Source of the DNA: Myxococcales bacterium
Lineage (GTDB): Bacteria; Myxococcota_A; Bradymonadia; UBA7976; UBA1532
DNA: 64,000 bases
NCBI GenBank assembly: GCA_020633435.1
Contig: JACKDP010000009.1
Coordinates: forward strand, 62,001 to 126,000
Direction: 5' to 3'
The notes beneath the pieces were generated by a model. The model did not search any database. It worked only from the letters and a program-made list of their open reading frames with translations, and had not been told where the DNA came from. A program made the position numbers and the translations under genes. This document shows positions 1 to 8,366 of this stretch, piece after piece. The first letter of the stretch is position 1, and each line of letters begins with the position of its first letter.

Positions 1-1
1 G

Positions 2-217
2 GTCATCTGGAGCGTCACCGCCGCCCTGCACACGCCGCTCATGAGCGTGACCAACGCCATCAGCGGCATCATCATCCTGGGCGGCATGCTGCAGGCCCGC
101 GGAAGCCCCGGCGCCGCCGCCGTCATCCTCGGCATCCTCGCGGTGCTCTTCGCCACCATCAACATCGCGGGCGGCTTCCTCGTCACCCAGCGCATGTTGA
201 AGATGTTCCGGCGGTAG
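2..217 (+). CDS. pntAB: NAD(P) transhydrogenase alpha subunit, membrane part (partial, 3' end)
   Basis: This is the last 71 codons of a gene that enters from the left edge, read in frame from base 2 and ending in TAG just before pntB. The peptide is two hydrophobic helices with the conserved stretch TPLMSVTNAISGIIILGG near its start, typical of the short membrane subunit alpha-2 of split bacterial transhydrogenases. It ends with a basic tail (QRMLKMFRR). In the enzyme it forms part of the proton channel coupling hydride transfer between NADH and NADP+ to proton movement. Only 3 nt separate it from pntB, so the two are co-translated. The N-terminus lies outside the window. Confidence 0.88.
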   Translation, partial: VIWSVTAALHTPLMSVTNAISGIIILGGMLQARGSPGAAAVILGILAVLFATINIAGGFLVTQRMLKMFRR

Positions 218-220
218 CCC

Positions 221-1624
221 ATGGAATACGTGCTGCTCACGACCGCCTGGCTGGTGGCCAGCGTCCTCTTCATCCTGTCGCTGCGGGGCCTCTCCAGCCA
301 GGAGACGGCCCGCAAGGGCAACCTGTACGGCATCATCGGCATGGCCATCGCCGTCGGCTCGACGGCCATGGCCAGCGTCATCGACGTCTACGTCCCCCTC
401 GTCCTCGCCCTCGGCGCGGGCGCGGCCATCGGCGCCGTCATGGCCTCGCGCGTGGCGATGACGGCCATGCCCGAGCTCGTCGCCCTGCTGCACAGCTTCG
501 TCGGCCTCGCCGCCGTCTTCGTCGGCTACTCCAGCTTCCTGGCCCCGGCCCATGGCAGCGGCGACTCGGCCATCTTCCGCACCGAGGTCTTCATCGACGT
601 GGCCATCGGGGCCATCACCTTCACGGGCTCGGTCATCGCGTTCCTGAAGCTGCGCGGCAACCTCTCGGGGCGCCCGCTGCTGCTGCCCGGCCGCCACCTG
701 CTGAACCTGGTGCTCGTCAGCGGCATGGCGGTCCTGGGCGTGCTCTTCGGCCGCGCGACCGGCACGGACGGCCTCGTCTTTCTGCTGCTCATGACGGCCG
801 TGGCCGGCGTCCTCGGGGCGCACCTCGTGCTGGCCATCGGCGGCGCCGACATGCCCGTCGTGGTCTCCATGCTCAACAGCTACTCGGGCTGGACGGCCTC
901 GGCGGCCGGCTTCATGCTCGACAACGACGCCCTCATCATCACCGGCGCCCTCGTCGGCTCCAGCGGCGCCATCCTGAGCTACATCATGTGCCGCGCCATG
1001 AACCGCTCCATCTGGAACGTGATCTTCGGCGGCTTCGGGGGCGAGCAGGCCGCGCCGCCCCCCTCCGGCGACCAGGTGGCCGGCGAGGTGCGCGAGACGA
1101 GCGTCGATGACACCGTCGGCCGGCTGCTCAAGGCCCGCGACGTCGTCATCGTGCCCGGCTACGGCATGGCCGTCGCCCGCGCCCAGCACGCCGTGCACGA
1201 GCTCTGCGAGCAGCTGCGCGCCCGCGGCTGCCGCGTCCGCTTCGCCATCCACCCCGTCGCGGGGCGCCTGCCCGGCCACATGAACGTGCTGCTGGCCGAG
1301 GCCAACGTGCCCTACGACATCGTGCTGGAGATGGAGGAGATCAACGAGGACTTCGACCGGACGGACGAGGTGCTGGTCATCGGCGCCAACGACATCGTCA
1401 ACCCCGGCGCCCTCGACGATCCCCACAGCCCCATCTACGGCATGCCCGTGCTCGAGGTCTGGCACGCCACCCAGGTCGTCGTCTTCAAGCGCGGGCGCAG
1501 CACCGGCTACGCCGGCGTCGACAACCCCCTGTTCTACAAAGAGAATACGGCCATGCTCTTCGGCGACGCCGGTGACAGCATGGGCAAGCTGGTGGCGGAA
1601 GTCCGCCGTCGCGCCGGGGGATGA
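221..1624 (+). CDS. pntB: NAD(P) transhydrogenase subunit beta
   Basis: A 467-residue protein of normal length for PntB. Residues about 1-265 are a series of hydrophobic helices (domain II, proton channel). Residues about 300-467 are the NADP(H)-binding domain III, with the fingerprint VPGYGMAVARAQ near residue 310 and the C-terminal GYAGVDNPLFY loop that closes over NADP. The usual KRS motif reads KRG here, a minor variation. The enzyme uses the proton-motive force to make NADPH from NADH. The gene follows the alpha-2 subunit after 3 nt and its stop overlaps the next gene in ATGA, so the AmmeMemoRadiSam genes are read from the same message. Confidence 0.97.
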   Translation: MEYVLLTTAWLVASVLFILSLRGLSSQETARKGNLYGIIGMAIAVGSTAMASVIDVYVPLVLALGAGAAIGAVMASRVAMTAMPELVALLHSFVGLAAVFVGYSSFLAPAHGSGDSAIFRTEVFIDVAIGAITFTGSVIAFLKLRGNLSGRPLLLPGRHLLNLVLVSGMAVLGVLFGRATGTDGLVFLLLMTAVAGVLGAHLVLAIGGADMPVVVSMLNSYSGWTASAAGFMLDNDALIITGALVGSSGAILSYIMCRAMNRSIWNVIFGGFGGEQAAPPPSGDQVAGEVRETSVDDTVGRLLKARDVVIVPGYGMAVARAQHAVHELCEQLRARGCRVRFAIHPVAGRLPGHMNVLLAEANVPYDIVLEMEEINEDFDRTDEVLVIGANDIVNPGALDDPHSPIYGMPVLEVWHATQVVVFKRGRSTGYAGVDNPLFYKENTAMLFGDAGDSMGKLVAEVRRRAGG

Positions 1625-2400
1625 GCCGCGCCCGGCCCGCCGCCGTGGCGGGCCTGTTCTACCCCGCCGACCCGGCGACGCTCGCCGCCGAGGTCGACGC
1701 CCTGCTCGCCGCCGCCCCCGCCGGCCCCCCCGCCAAGGCCCTCATCGCCCCGCACGCCGGGTACCGCTACTCCGGCCCCATCGCCGCGCGTGCGTACCGT
1801 CGGCTGGCCCCCGTGACCCGCGTGGTGCTGCTGGGTCCCTGCCACCGCGTCGCCGTCCGCGGCCTGGCCGCCCCCGCCTGGCCCGCGTTCGCGACGCCGC
1901 TGGGCGACGTGCCCGTCGACGCCGAGGCGCTCGCTCGCATCGCCGGGCTGCCGGGGGTGCACACGTTCGACGCCACCCACGCCCAGGAGCACGCGCTGGA
2001 GGTGCACCTGCCGTTCCTGCAGCGCGCCTTGGGGGCCTTCTCGGTGGTCCCGCTCGTCGTCGGCGAGGCGCCGCCCGCGCAGGTCGCGGCCGTCATCGAC
2101 GCGCTCTGGGGCGGCCCCGAGACGGCCATCCTGGTGAGCTCCGATCTGAGCCACTTCCTGGCGTACGAGGCCGCCCAGGTCGCCGACGCGGCGACGTGCG
2201 CGGCCATCGAGGCCCTGGACGCCGGCCCGCTGGATGGCTACGCCGCCTGCGGCCACCGCCCCCTGGCCGGCCTGCTCGCCACCGCCCGGCGCCGCGGCAT
2301 GGCGGTCGAGACGCTCGATCTGCGCTCCTCGGGCGACACCGCCGGAGACCGCCAGCGCGTCGTCGGCTACGGCGCCTGGGCGCTCCACGAGGCCGCGTGA
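1621..2400 (+). CDS. amrB: AmmeMemoRadiSam system protein B (MEMO1 family)
   Basis: A 259-residue MEMO1-family protein. It begins with the family signature (VAGLFYPADP near residue 10) and shows HAGYRYSGPIAARAY, the HxxAxEHALEVHLPFLQ segment and VSSDLSHF, which hold the conserved His, Asp and Glu residues of this metal-binding, dioxygenase-like fold. In bacteria the gene usually sits with an AMMECR1 homologue and a radical-SAM enzyme; the AMMECR1 gene follows directly, but no radical-SAM gene is visible in this window. Its biochemical role is not established. Translation is coupled to pntB through ATGA and to the next gene through GTGA. Confidence 0.92.
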   Translation: MSRARPAAVAGLFYPADPATLAAEVDALLAAAPAGPPAKALIAPHAGYRYSGPIAARAYRRLAPVTRVVLLGPCHRVAVRGLAAPAWPAFATPLGDVPVDAEALARIAGLPGVHTFDATHAQEHALEVHLPFLQRALGAFSVVPLVVGEAPPAQVAAVIDALWGGPETAILVSSDLSHFLAYEAAQVADAATCAAIEALDAGPLDGYAACGHRPLAGLLATARRRGMAVETLDLRSSGDTAGDRQRVVGYGAWALHEAA

Positions 2401-2972
2401 CGGCCGCCGAACTCGTCGCGGCCCATGGCGCGCGCCTGCTGGCCGAGGCCGGCCGCGTCATCCGCGCCGGCATCGGCGTGCGACGCCTGGTGGACGTGCA
2501 GGCGGTCCCGGCCGACCTCGCCGCCCCCGGCGCCAGCTTCGTGACGCTCAAGCGGGGCGCCGACCTGCGGGGCTGCATCGGCCGCATCGAGCCCACCCGG
2601 CCGCTGCTGGTCGACGTGGCCGAGAACGCCTACGCCGCCGCCTTCGAGGATCCGCGGTTTCCTCCCGTCCGGCCGCACGAGCTGGACGACCTCACCGTGT
2701 CCATCGCCGTGCTGGCCCCGCCCACGCCCTGGGTCGTCGCCGACGAGGCCGCCCTGCTCGCGGGCCTGCGGCCGGGCCACGACGGCCTGATCCTGGCCGC
2801 CGGTGGGCGCCGGGCCCTCTTCCTGCCCTCGGTCTGGGAGGTCCTGCCGGACCCGGCGGACTTCGTGCGGGCCCTGAAGCAGAAGGCGGGCTGGGCGCCC
2901 GACGCGTGGCCGATCGCCTTGCAGATCGCGCAGTTCGAGACGGCCGCGACGCCGACGGTGCCCCTGCCGTAG
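2397..2972 (+). CDS. amrA: AmmeMemoRadiSam system protein A (AMMECR1 family)
   Basis: A 191-residue AMMECR1-domain protein. The diagnostic hexapeptide LRGCIG is present (DLRGCIGRIEP, about residue 57), followed by ENAYAAAFEDPRFPPV and a C-terminal part containing FLPSVWEVLP, all in the usual order. The start chosen is the GTG that overlaps the stop of the MEMO-like gene (GTGA), in frame with the whole domain. The longer open frame upstream is antisense-like Arg/Gly-rich noise. The function of AMMECR1 proteins in bacteria is unknown. The gene ends just before a hairpin shared with the convergent gene to its right. Confidence 0.92.
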   Translation: MTAAELVAAHGARLLAEAGRVIRAGIGVRRLVDVQAVPADLAAPGASFVTLKRGADLRGCIGRIEPTRPLLVDVAENAYAAAFEDPRFPPVRPHELDDLTVSIAVLAPPTPWVVADEAALLAGLRPGHDGLILAAGGRRALFLPSVWEVLPDPADFVRALKQKAGWAPDAWPIALQIAQFETAATPTVPLP

Positions 2973-2986
2973 CCCCCTCAGGGGGC
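2972..2986. terminator. Hairpin between convergent genes
   Basis: A perfect inverted repeat, GCCCCC-TCA-GGGGGC, lies between the stop codons of the rightward AMMECR1 gene and the leftward gene that follows. The loop TCA is itself the stop codon of the leftward gene. There is no T-tract, so it could slow or end transcription from either side only with help (Rho), or act as a 3' stabilising stem. Confidence 0.5.
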
Positions 2987-3463
2987 GTTGATGACCCAGA
3001 GGCTGGCGGCGATGGCCGCGCAGATGCCCGCCACCAGCAGCATCACCGACCCGGTGATCGACGAGCCGCCCTGGGCCGACACGGCGACGGCGGGGGCCGG
3101 CGTCGGGTCGCCGATGATGGGGATCTGGTCGAGCCGCACGGCGCCGGCGGCGTCGTCGGCCACCCGGACGGCCAGCGCCGCCAGGCCCGGCGCGCTGGCG
3201 AGGCTGTCCATGGGCGGCGGTGGCGGCGCGGGCGGCGCCACCGTCTCGCGCTGGTCGACGATGAAGCCGAAGCCCTCGAACATCCGGGCCAGCCGGGGCA
3301 CGTCCGCCGCGGGCCAGGCATCGGTGAGCACGGCGCGGGCCGCGGTCAGGTCGGCGGCGAGCTCGTCGGCGTCGCGATCCAGCAGGGGCGCGGCCAGCGC
3401 CGCGAGCTGGTCCACGTCACCATCGGTCGGGACCCGCAGCCGGATGCGCTGCGCTGCTCTCAT
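2978..3463 (-). CDS. Tail-anchored membrane protein, unknown function
   Basis: A 161-residue protein starting at the ATG preceded by a strong ribosome site (GGGGGGAGAG). The first 110 residues are soluble, rich in Ala, Asp and Leu (a predicted helical domain beginning MRAAQRIRLRVPTDGDVDQL). A Pro-rich linker with a PPAPPPPP run follows, and the last 25 residues form one hydrophobic helix. There is no signal peptide, so the protein is probably anchored by its tail in the inner membrane with the bulk in the cytoplasm. I recognise no family. An in-frame ATG exists 33 codons upstream, but that stretch lies over the promoter and is Arg/His-rich, so the shorter start is preferred. Confidence 0.75.
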   Translation of the reverse strand: MRAAQRIRLRVPTDGDVDQLAALAAPLLDRDADELAADLTAARAVLTDAWPAADVPRLARMFEGFGFIVDQRETVAPPAPPPPPMDSLASAPGLAALAVRVADDAAGAVRLDQIPIIGDPTPAPAVAVSAQGGSSITGSVMLLVAGICAAIAASLWVINAP

Positions 3464-3506
3464 CTCTCCCCCCTGGGCAGGTGGCGCCTCATGGTCCTGT
3501 GCTTGA

Positions 3507-3535
3507 AAATTGCCGCTGCGGCGGTGAGGCGTCAA
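3507..3535 (-). promoter_or_regulatory. Promoter of the tail-anchored protein gene
   Basis: Reading leftward, TTGACG and CAATTT are separated by 17 nt. Transcription would start near 3500, giving a leader of about 37 nt that includes the GGGGGGAGAG ribosome site. The rest of the 3464-3585 gap shows no gene. Confidence 0.5.
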
Positions 3536-3585
3536 TCGGAAACCACGCATGCCACGGCGCAAGCCGCCTGACGTCGCCCGGCCGC

Positions 3586-4599
3586 TCAGCCAATGTGAGT
3601 CTTGGGAGGCCCGTCGCCCCCATCACCGCCGTCGTCCCGCACCGGCAGCGCCACCTCGAACGTCGTCAGCGCGTTCGGCAGCAGCACCAGGTCCCCGCCG
3701 AGCTGCCGCGCCGCTTCCTGCGCGAAGGAGAGCCCCGTGCCCGTGCCGGTGGGCTTGGTGGTGTAGAAGGGCCGGAAGATGAGGGCCCGCTGCGCCCCCT
3801 CCACGGGCGGCCCGTCGTTGGCCACCCGGATGCGCACCAGCCGCTCCCCCGGCGCCCGCTCGCTGGTGATGCGCACCGTCACCGCGCCCGGCCGCGACTC
3901 CACCGCGTTGCCGATGAGGTTCACGAAGATCTGGTCGAGCAGCAGCGACGCGCCCGGCACCACCAGCGCCTCGTCCACCTCCACGACGAGCCGGTTGGTG
4001 CCGTCCCGGAAGTGCGGGCTGAGCAGGTCGACGATGCGCTCGAACAGCCGCCCCAGCGGCGTGCCCTCCCGCCCGTCGGCGTCGATGCGCTCCACCAGCG
4101 CGCCGATGATCTTCATCTCCAGCTCGCAGGCCCGGCTCATGGCGTCCAGCGTGGCCTCCACCTCGGCGCGCTCCAGGTCGGCGAACCGGCGGCGCAGCAC
4201 CCCGACGTTGAAGAAGAGGCTGGCGAGGGGCGAGCGCAGGTCATGGGCGATGGTGGCGATGACGCGGGCCAGCAGCTCATGGGCCGATCGGAAGAGCCGG
4301 GCCGTCTGCGCCGGATCGTCGGCGGGCCGGGGCAGCACGAGCCAACGGGCGTCGGCCAGCCGGTGCCGGCTGAACAGCAACCCCGCCTGGACCATGAGGA
4401 TTTCGGCGACGGGCGCGCCATCGAGCGGGGGCCACGCCTCGGCGGGCAGCGTCCCGGTGGCGAGGCCATGGGCCGCCAGCAGGGCCTCGGCCGCGGCGTT
4501 GGCCTCGAGCACCTGGCCGTCGTCTGCGCAGACGAGCGCCGGGGCCGCGAGCTGGTCGACGAGCCGGGGGCGCCGGCGGAGGCGGTCGAAGAGGCCCAT
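3586..4599 (-). CDS. Soluble sensor histidine kinase (PAS-like + HisKA + HATPase)
   Basis: A 337-residue kinase starting at the ATG 2 nt after the stop of the upstream gene. Residues about 12-75 look like a short PAS-type sensor (LVDQLAAPALVCADDGQVLE). The H-box is IATIAHDLRSPL with the phospho-acceptor His at about 119. The N-box is DQIFVNLIGNAVES and the G-boxes include FRPFYTTKPTGTGTGLSFAQ. No transmembrane segment is visible, so it senses a cytoplasmic or protein-borne signal. No response regulator is adjacent, making it an orphan kinase. Its coupling to the FG-GAP lipoprotein gene is unusual. The open frame continues upstream of the start, but only as the antisense of that gene. Confidence 0.9.
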   Translation of the reverse strand: MGLFDRLRRRPRLVDQLAAPALVCADDGQVLEANAAAEALLAAHGLATGTLPAEAWPPLDGAPVAEILMVQAGLLFSRHRLADARWLVLPRPADDPAQTARLFRSAHELLARVIATIAHDLRSPLASLFFNVGVLRRRFADLERAEVEATLDAMSRACELEMKIIGALVERIDADGREGTPLGRLFERIVDLLSPHFRDGTNRLVVEVDEALVVPGASLLLDQIFVNLIGNAVESRPGAVTVRITSERAPGERLVRIRVANDGPPVEGAQRALIFRPFYTTKPTGTGTGLSFAQEAARQLGGDLVLLPNALTTFEVALPVRDDGGDGGDGPPKTHIG

Positions 4600-4601
4600 C
4601 G

Positions 4602-6971
4602 TCAGGGGGCGAAGCCTCGCTGCACGTTCCCGCTCTCGTAGAGCCAGAGCCGCTGGTCCGCGTCGAAAGGCCCCGCGAACACCACGGGCGCGGCGGCCCC
4701 CGGGAAGCGCACCGAGATGCGGTCCACCGAGGCGGCCTCGCCCAGGCCCATGTGCAGGTAGAGGGAGTCCTGGCAGCCCTGGCCGGTGCCGCCGCCCACG
4801 AAGCGCACGAAGCGCCGACCGCCCGCCTCGACCGTCACGGTGGCCCCGAGCGCCGCCCGGTTCGCGGCCACGTCGCCCACGACCTTCACCTGCAGCCAGT
4901 GGCCGGCGTGGGCGCGCTGGTTCAGGTACACGGCGCCCTGGGCGGCCAGGTCGACGTCGCCGTCCAGGTCCACGTCGGCCGTCGCGTGCCCCCAGCCGTT
5001 CGTCACGCCGATGCCCGAGCGCCAGGCGTCCAGGCGGAAGGTGCCGTCCCCGTTGCCCCAGTAGAAGTCCGTCGGCCGGCCGTCGTAGACGGCGCTGATC
5101 ACCAGGTCCAGCGCGCCGTCCTGGTCGAAGTCGGCCAGCGCCGGCACCGAGTGCGTCTCCTGGTAGCGCAGGCCCGCGGCCCCGGCCGGGAAGTCCCACG
5201 CGCCCTGGATGTCGGCGAAGGTGCCGTCCCCCTGGTTGATGAGCACCTCGGTCTTCGAGCTGAAGTCCCAGAACCGCGGGTGGGCCAGGTTGGCGACGAT
5301 GGCGTCCAGGTCGCCGTCGCCGTCCAGATCGCCGAAGGCCGCGCCGATGCTGTGGCCGTACCACGTCTGCGCGCCCTGCTGCGTCGCCCGGCCCGCCAGG
5401 CCGGCCTCCATGGCGGCCTCGGTGAAGGTGCCGTCGCCCTCGTTGCGGTAGTACAGGTTCTGCTGGAGCCGGTAGTTGTTCACGAAGACGTCCATGTCGC
5501 CGTCGCCGTCGGCGTCCACCGGCAGCACCCCGCGCCCCGCCAGGTAGGGGTCATCCTGGTCGCCGAAGCCGTGCTGGCCCGTCCACTCGGTGAAGGTGCC
5601 GTCGCCGTTGCTGTGCCAGACGGTGTCCACGTACACGGTGCCATCGTCCCAGCAGATGAAGTTCGACAGGTACAGATCGAGGAAGCCGTCGGCGTCCAGA
5701 TCCACCCAGGCCGCGGCCGCCGTGGGCGAGCGATTCCCCTTGTCCAGACAGGAGTTGTACGCCTGGACGTCCGTGATGCCGGACGCCTCGGTGACGTCCT
5801 CGAAGCCGCCCTGGCAGTCTCCACGCAGCAGGCTGTCGGGGCCGGTGTACGACTCGTCGAAGAGGAAGAGGTCGAGGCAGCCGTCGTTGTCGAAGTCGCC
5901 GAAGACGCCCGAGCCGCGCTTGCCGGCCAGGCCCGCCGCCTCGGTGGCGTCCACGAAGGTGCCGCCGTCGTTGCGCAGCAGCCGCGGCCCGTTCGTCAGC
6001 AGGTCATCGTCCCCGTCGTTGTCCACGTCGGCGAACGCCATGCGGTTGGACGGCGCCACGTCGGGCAGCGCGGCGAAGACGGGCTCGGCCGCGGGCTCGT
6101 CCAGGTACTCCACATGCAGCCGCACCAGGTAGTCGTACGGGAACGTCGTCGACAGCCCGTTGTAGGCGTAGTTGGCCTGCCCGCCGGACTGGAACTGGGT
6201 GAGCGTCGGGAAGTTCCAGGCCGAGTGGCAGTTGGCGAAGGCGTTGCAGCAGTCGTTGCCGCAGTCCGGGGTGGGCAGCGAGCCGTCGAAGAGCCAGGCC
6301 GCCGAGCGGCGCGCCTCGCGCCGGTGCGCCACGTACACGAGGCCCGGCTCGGTGATCTCGATGGGGGCGGGCAGCACGTAGTCGACCCACTGCTCCGAGC
6401 GCAGGTCGCCGCGGCAGCGCCCGCCCTCCCAGTAGGGATCGGCCGCCCAGAAGTCGAAGCCGTTGTGGCCGAAGTCGGGGTACAGCCCGAGCGTCACCGG
6501 CGTCTCGCGGCCGTCGGGCAGCAGGCCGTACTGCACCTGGATGGCGTGGATGCGGGCCGGCCGCTCCAGCTCGAACCGCACGGCCTCGTGCAGCTCGCTG
6601 GTGCCCACCCGCACGCCCACGATCTCCCAGGGCTGCTCCGTGACGTCGCCGACGGGCACCCCGTCGTCGTGCTGGAGCACCGTGAGCCCGGGCGGGATGA
6701 CCCCCAAGGCGTCGTCGCAGGCCTTCGGCGGGGCCGCGTCGGGCACCTCCGCGTCGGGTGGCGGCTCGGCGTCCGCCGGGGCCGCGTCGACGGGCGCCGC
6801 CGCGTCGGGCGCTGGCCCGGCGTCGGGGCGGGCGTCCGCCTCGCCCGCGTCCGCGACCGCGCCGTCGACCACCGCCTGATCCGGCGCGGGGTCCTCACCG
6901 CCGCTGCCGCCCCCGTCATCGCAGGCCCAGAGGCCCAGGACCACCACCCCCACCGCTCCCCAGCGCACCAT
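4602..6971 (-). CDS. FG-GAP/VCBS-repeat lipoprotein with UnbV (ASPIC) domain
   Basis: A 789-residue surface lipoprotein. It has a signal peptide with lipobox LGLWAC, then a Gly/Asp/Ala/Pro linker (about 20-85). The middle holds several FG-GAP/VCBS units with calcium-type loops (DVDNDGDDD, DFDNDGCLD, DADGDGDMD, DLDGDGDLD, DFDQDGALD, DVDLDGDVD), which build a beta-propeller. The last 85 residues match the ASPIC/UnbV domain (LGATVTVEAGGRRFVRFVGG). Such proteins bind ligands or adhere at the surface; the exact partner is unknown. The ATG at 6971 is chosen because GGGGGAGG lies 6 nt before it; a GTG two codons earlier is possible. The histidine kinase gene follows after 2 nt. Confidence 0.9.
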   Translation of the reverse strand: MVRWGAVGVVVLGLWACDDGGGSGGEDPAPDQAVVDGAVADAGEADARPDAGPAPDAAAPVDAAPADAEPPPDAEVPDAAPPKACDDALGVIPPGLTVLQHDDGVPVGDVTEQPWEIVGVRVGTSELHEAVRFELERPARIHAIQVQYGLLPDGRETPVTLGLYPDFGHNGFDFWAADPYWEGGRCRGDLRSEQWVDYVLPAPIEITEPGLVYVAHRREARRSAAWLFDGSLPTPDCGNDCCNAFANCHSAWNFPTLTQFQSGGQANYAYNGLSTTFPYDYLVRLHVEYLDEPAAEPVFAALPDVAPSNRMAFADVDNDGDDDLLTNGPRLLRNDGGTFVDATEAAGLAGKRGSGVFGDFDNDGCLDLFLFDESYTGPDSLLRGDCQGGFEDVTEASGITDVQAYNSCLDKGNRSPTAAAAWVDLDADGFLDLYLSNFICWDDGTVYVDTVWHSNGDGTFTEWTGQHGFGDQDDPYLAGRGVLPVDADGDGDMDVFVNNYRLQQNLYYRNEGDGTFTEAAMEAGLAGRATQQGAQTWYGHSIGAAFGDLDGDGDLDAIVANLAHPRFWDFSSKTEVLINQGDGTFADIQGAWDFPAGAAGLRYQETHSVPALADFDQDGALDLVISAVYDGRPTDFYWGNGDGTFRLDAWRSGIGVTNGWGHATADVDLDGDVDLAAQGAVYLNQRAHAGHWLQVKVVGDVAANRAALGATVTVEAGGRRFVRFVGGGTGQGCQDSLYLHMGLGEAASVDRISVRFPGAAAPVVFAGPFDADQRLWLYESGNVQRGFAP

Positions 6972-7075
6972 GAGCACCTCCCCCGGTCGCCAGCAGACTA
7001 CCCTCCCCGCCGCCCGCGGGCTACCAGGGCCTGAATGCGCGTGCGCGCGCCGCGTCGGCCGCGCCGGAGGTACCC

Positions 7076-8092
7076 GTGAACATCAGGCCCCTGCTCCCCC
7101 TCGCCCTCGCCCTCGCCGCCTGCGGCCCCCCGACCCCGGCCCGCCTGCCGACGCCCCCCCCGCCAGCGCTCCCCGCCCCCGGCCCCGACGACGTCGTCGG
7201 CGACGGCCATGGCTACACCGCCCGCGAGGCCGAGCTGGACGCCCGGCGCGCCGTGGCCGAGCAGCTCCGCGCCCGCATCAAGACCCGGACGGAGGCCAGC
7301 GAGCGCGACATCGACGGCGTGACGGACCGGCAGGCCGAGACGCGCACCTCCTCCGAGGCGCTCTTCGACCACGCCGAGCTCATCCACACGCTCGGCGTGC
7401 TGCCCGCCGAGGGCGGGTTCCGGGCCCGGGCCGTCTTGAACCGCGCCCAGGCCGCCCGGGTCTTTCAGCAACACATCCAGGAGGATGACGCCCTGCTCGT
7501 CCGGCAGGCGGCGGCCATCGACGCCGCGCTGGCCACCCTCGACACCGCGACGCTGCTGCAGCCCGGCCCGCGCCTCGTCCGCGCCCGCCAGCGGGAGGCC
7601 GCCGCGCTGCTGGAGGCCCTCGGCCGCCCCACGCGCCTGGCCTGGCCCCCGAGCGTCGCCGCCGCCTCCACCCGGCTGGCCGCCGCCCGCCGCCGCACCG
7701 TCGTTCGCCTGCAGGTGGTGAGCGCCCTGCCCGCCGCCCTGCGCGAGGCCGTCGTCGCCCAGTGGGTGCAGCTCTTCCAGGCCCGCGGCTGCGCGCTCGT
7801 CGAGGCCCCCCAGACGCCGCCCGCGGAGGGGGCCCCGACCGCCGACGCCGTCCTGACGATCATGGGTCGCCGCCACCAGGAGAAGGGCCTGGAGTGGCGC
7901 TACCTGGGCGTGGACCTGCGCGTCGAGGACGCCCGCAGCCGCCGCCCGGTCTTCGTCGCGAGCGCCCTGCCCGACACCGCCCACGGCGGCGGGCTCGACG
8001 AGGTGCAGGCCGACCGCGCGGCGCTGCGGCGGCTGGCCGAGGTGCTGCCGGAGCGGTTCAAGGACGCCCTCGACGGGCTGGACTGCCGCTGA
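7076..8092 (+). CDS. LPP20-like lipoprotein, unknown function
   Basis: A 338-residue lipoprotein with a GTG start preceded by GGAGGT at 4 nt. The signal peptide ends in lipobox ALAAC. After a Pro-rich linker comes a segment (about 42-75) of the form GDGHGYTAREAELDARRAVAEQL, resembling the start of LPP20/FlgT-type domains where Ala-rich helices follow Gly-x-Gly. The rest is helical and Arg/Ala-rich, and a C-terminal half (about 200-335) looks like a second alpha/beta domain. This resemblance is by eye only. It is read divergently from the FG-GAP lipoprotein and faces the dinB unit. Confidence 0.75.
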   Translation: MNIRPLLPLALALAACGPPTPARLPTPPPPALPAPGPDDVVGDGHGYTAREAELDARRAVAEQLRARIKTRTEASERDIDGVTDRQAETRTSSEALFDHAELIHTLGVLPAEGGFRARAVLNRAQAARVFQQHIQEDDALLVRQAAAIDAALATLDTATLLQPGPRLVRARQREAAALLEALGRPTRLAWPPSVAAASTRLAAARRRTVVRLQVVSALPAALREAVVAQWVQLFQARGCALVEAPQTPPAEGAPTADAVLTIMGRRHQEKGLEWRYLGVDLRVEDARSRRPVFVASALPDTAHGGGLDEVQADRAALRRLAEVLPERFKDALDGLDCR

Positions 8093-8096
8093 GCCG

Positions 8097-8366
8097 TCAG
8101 GCCTCGTTGGCGACGCGCCGCATCCGCTGGACCCGCGCCATCTGATAGAGCCACACCCCCAGGAAGCCGGCCACGCCCTGCAGGCCGAGCCCGGCGAGGA
8201 AGTGCACCGGGCCCGTCGGGAAGAGCACCTGCCCCGCCCACTGGCCCAGCCCCCAGCCCACCGGCGCCGCGAGCCCCCACAGCCGCCGCGGCGGATCCGC
8301 CATGATGAAGCAGCCCGCCGCGCCGGTGACGGCGAGGCCCAGAAAGATCAACGAAAACAGACTCAT
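8097..8366 (-). CDS. Small three-helix membrane protein
   Basis: An 89-residue protein starting at an ATG that overlaps the dinB stop (ATGA). It contains three hydrophobic stretches (about 3-22, 30-48 and 53-73) joined by short basic or Gly-rich loops, and ends in an Arg-rich tail (ARVQRMRRVANEA). I do not recognise the family. It is translated from the dinB message, so it may be made together with the translesion polymerase, but no shared function is evident. Confidence 0.75.
   Translation of the reverse strand: MSLFSLIFLGLAVTGAAGCFIMADPPRRLWGLAAPVGWGLGQWAGQVLFPTGPVHFLAGLGLQGVAGFLGVWLYQMARVQRMRRVANEA

Noticed and set aside
4752..7034. A 760-codon + strand open frame opposite the FG-GAP lipoprotein
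   Set aside because: Same reason: Val/Arg/His-rich antisense shadow of calcium-loop repeats.
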